Part shown: positions 56,196 through 56,764 of the stretch, in pieces | How the letters are laid out: every line of letters begins with the position of its first letter | Numbering within the stretch: the first letter of the stretch is position 1 | Assembly: GCF_003574425.1 (NCBI RefSeq) | Contig: NZ_QLIU01000057.1 | Location: forward strand, 1 to 56,764 | Direction: 5' to 3' | DNA from: Cysteiniphilum halobium | GTDB lineage: Bacteria > Pseudomonadota > Gammaproteobacteria > Francisellales > Francisellaceae | DNA: 56,764 nt | The notes under the pieces: model-generated | The model's input: only the letters and a program-made list of their open reading frames with translations | Databases searched by the model: none | What the model was told of the DNA's origin: nothing | Program-made: the position numbers and the translations under genes

Positions 56196-56618
56196 ATGCA
56201 ACAGGGTAATCAAAGTAACTTTTGGGATGCCGTTGGTATTCCATCGCGTGGTGAGCGGCTTTATCAGGCAATTCATGAAGGATTTAGCTGTGAGGTTTTT
56301 AGCAAATTGGCTGATATTTCTGGGATTGAGAAAAATCAGCTTGCTAAAATTACAACAATAGCACCCGCTTCACTTAATAGAAGATATAAAGCGGGTTTTT
56401 TTACTGAAGCTGAAAGTGATAGGTTATATCGCTATGCAGAGGTTTATAAATCAGCTTTGAATTTATTTGAAGGACATCACCAGAAAGCAATGCATTGGCT
56501 GATGTCTCCGGTTAATGGATTGGGTGGCAAAAAACCAATTGAGATGCTTAGGACATCTGCTGAAACAAAAGCAGTACTTGATCTCATCGGTAGACTTGAG
56601 CATGGCGTTTTCGTATGA
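56196..56618 (+). CDS. Type II antitoxin, Xre/MbcA/ParS family
   Basis: The 140 residues show the family layout: an N-terminal helical Xre-like part (about 20-75; LYQAIHEGFSCEVFSKLADI, ASLNRRYKAGFFTEAESDRLYRYAEV) and a C-terminal toxin-binding domain (about 80-140; HHQKAMHWLMSPVNGLGGKK, then PIEMLRTSAETKAVLDLI). It neutralises a RES-domain toxin that destroys cellular NAD, and represses its own promoter. Its stop overlaps the toxin start (ATGA at 56615-56618). The AT-rich upstream contains ATATATTCTTAATATAT (about 56156-56172), a likely operator. Confidence 0.92.
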   Translation: MQQGNQSNFWDAVGIPSRGERLYQAIHEGFSCEVFSKLADISGIEKNQLAKITTIAPASLNRRYKAGFFTEAESDRLYRYAEVYKSALNLFEGHHQKAMHWLMSPVNGLGGKKPIEMLRTSAETKAVLDLIGRLEHGVFV

Positions 56619-56764
56619 GTAAAGTCTTTGCCTATAGACTGGTGAAAAGCAAATTTATGCAGGATGCATTTACTGGTGATGGTGCCAGAATATATGGAGG
56701 AAGGTGGAATAATAAAGGGAGTCCTTGCGTATATTGCGCAAGCTCCAGCAATTCCCGCTGAGTG
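56615..56764 (+). pseudogene. RES-domain toxin, start only; frame breaks near the window edge
   Basis: The ATG overlaps the antitoxin stop. The first 44 residues match RES toxins (VFAYRLVKSKFMQDAFTGDG, ARIYGGRWNNKGSP, VYCASS). Arg/Tyr residues that line the NAD pocket, in YRLVK and GGRWN, are present. The frame then reads SNSR and stops at 56759-56761. A one-base shift restores the expected text (AIPAE after CASS), so the gene seems to carry a small deletion or insertion near 56744-56750, or the read is wrong there. The remaining ~100 residues lie outside the window. Confidence 0.7.

Overview
The window looks like chromosome of an AT-rich gammaproteobacterium. The Hut pathway, a fused TrpE-TrpG, a GacS/BarA kinase, large NAD-dependent glutamate dehydrogenase, HldE and Mpl all fit that class. 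The overall flavour recalls the Francisella/Fastidiosibacteraceae side of the class, but that placement is inference from gene content, not a computed phylogeny. No tRNA, rRNA or CRISPR array was seen.

Layout. The left edge (1-106, minus) is the 5' end of an IS982-like transposase. It is followed by a fused anthranilate synthase (trpEG, minus), an overlooked 50-residue secreted peptide, a peroxiredoxin-glutaredoxin fusion and a 1612-residue NAD-glutamate dehydrogenase. Next come hldE, mpl and a small membrane protein. On the minus strand lies a complete histidine-utilisation operon (hutG-hutU-hutH-hutI). It is followed by the decayed tail of a short-chain dehydrogenase and a LuxR-type regulator. 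The regulator is divergent from two paralogous giant lipoproteins (1914 and 1013 residues) that carry matching palindromic operators.

From 28.5 to 33.7 kb is a B12-flavoured region. It holds an NrdJb/TSCPD component of class II ribonucleotide reductase, a TonB-like protein and a TonB-dependent receptor behind a clear cobalamin riboswitch. The TonB/receptor pair is bracketed by two copies of a composite palindromic repeat. Then come dxs, a LysR-controlled NTF2-like/Bcr-CflA transporter pair, a candidate structured RNA ahead of trhO, an aldehyde dehydrogenase, a GacS-type hybrid kinase and an aminotransferase. A secreted GDSL esterase and a convergent orphan RHS protein with its own signal peptide follow.

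The right end is a compact cyanophycin operon: cphA, a second Mur-ligase-only paralogue without the ATP-grasp module, cphB (cyanophycinase) and an isoaspartyl peptidase. An exported acetolactate decarboxylase follows in the same direction. The window closes with an Xre/MbcA/ParS antitoxin overlapping a RES toxin gene whose frame breaks just before the edge.

Functionally the window is rich in nitrogen and amino-acid handling: histidine to glutamate (Hut), glutamate to 2-oxoglutarate (GDH), aspartate/arginine storage and release as cyanophycin, transamination and tryptophan synthesis. The most promising things for follow-up are the Mur-only cyanophycin paralogue, the operator-linked giant lipoprotein/LuxR system, the structured leader before trhO, and the small orphan RHS protein with an unrecognised C-terminal domain.
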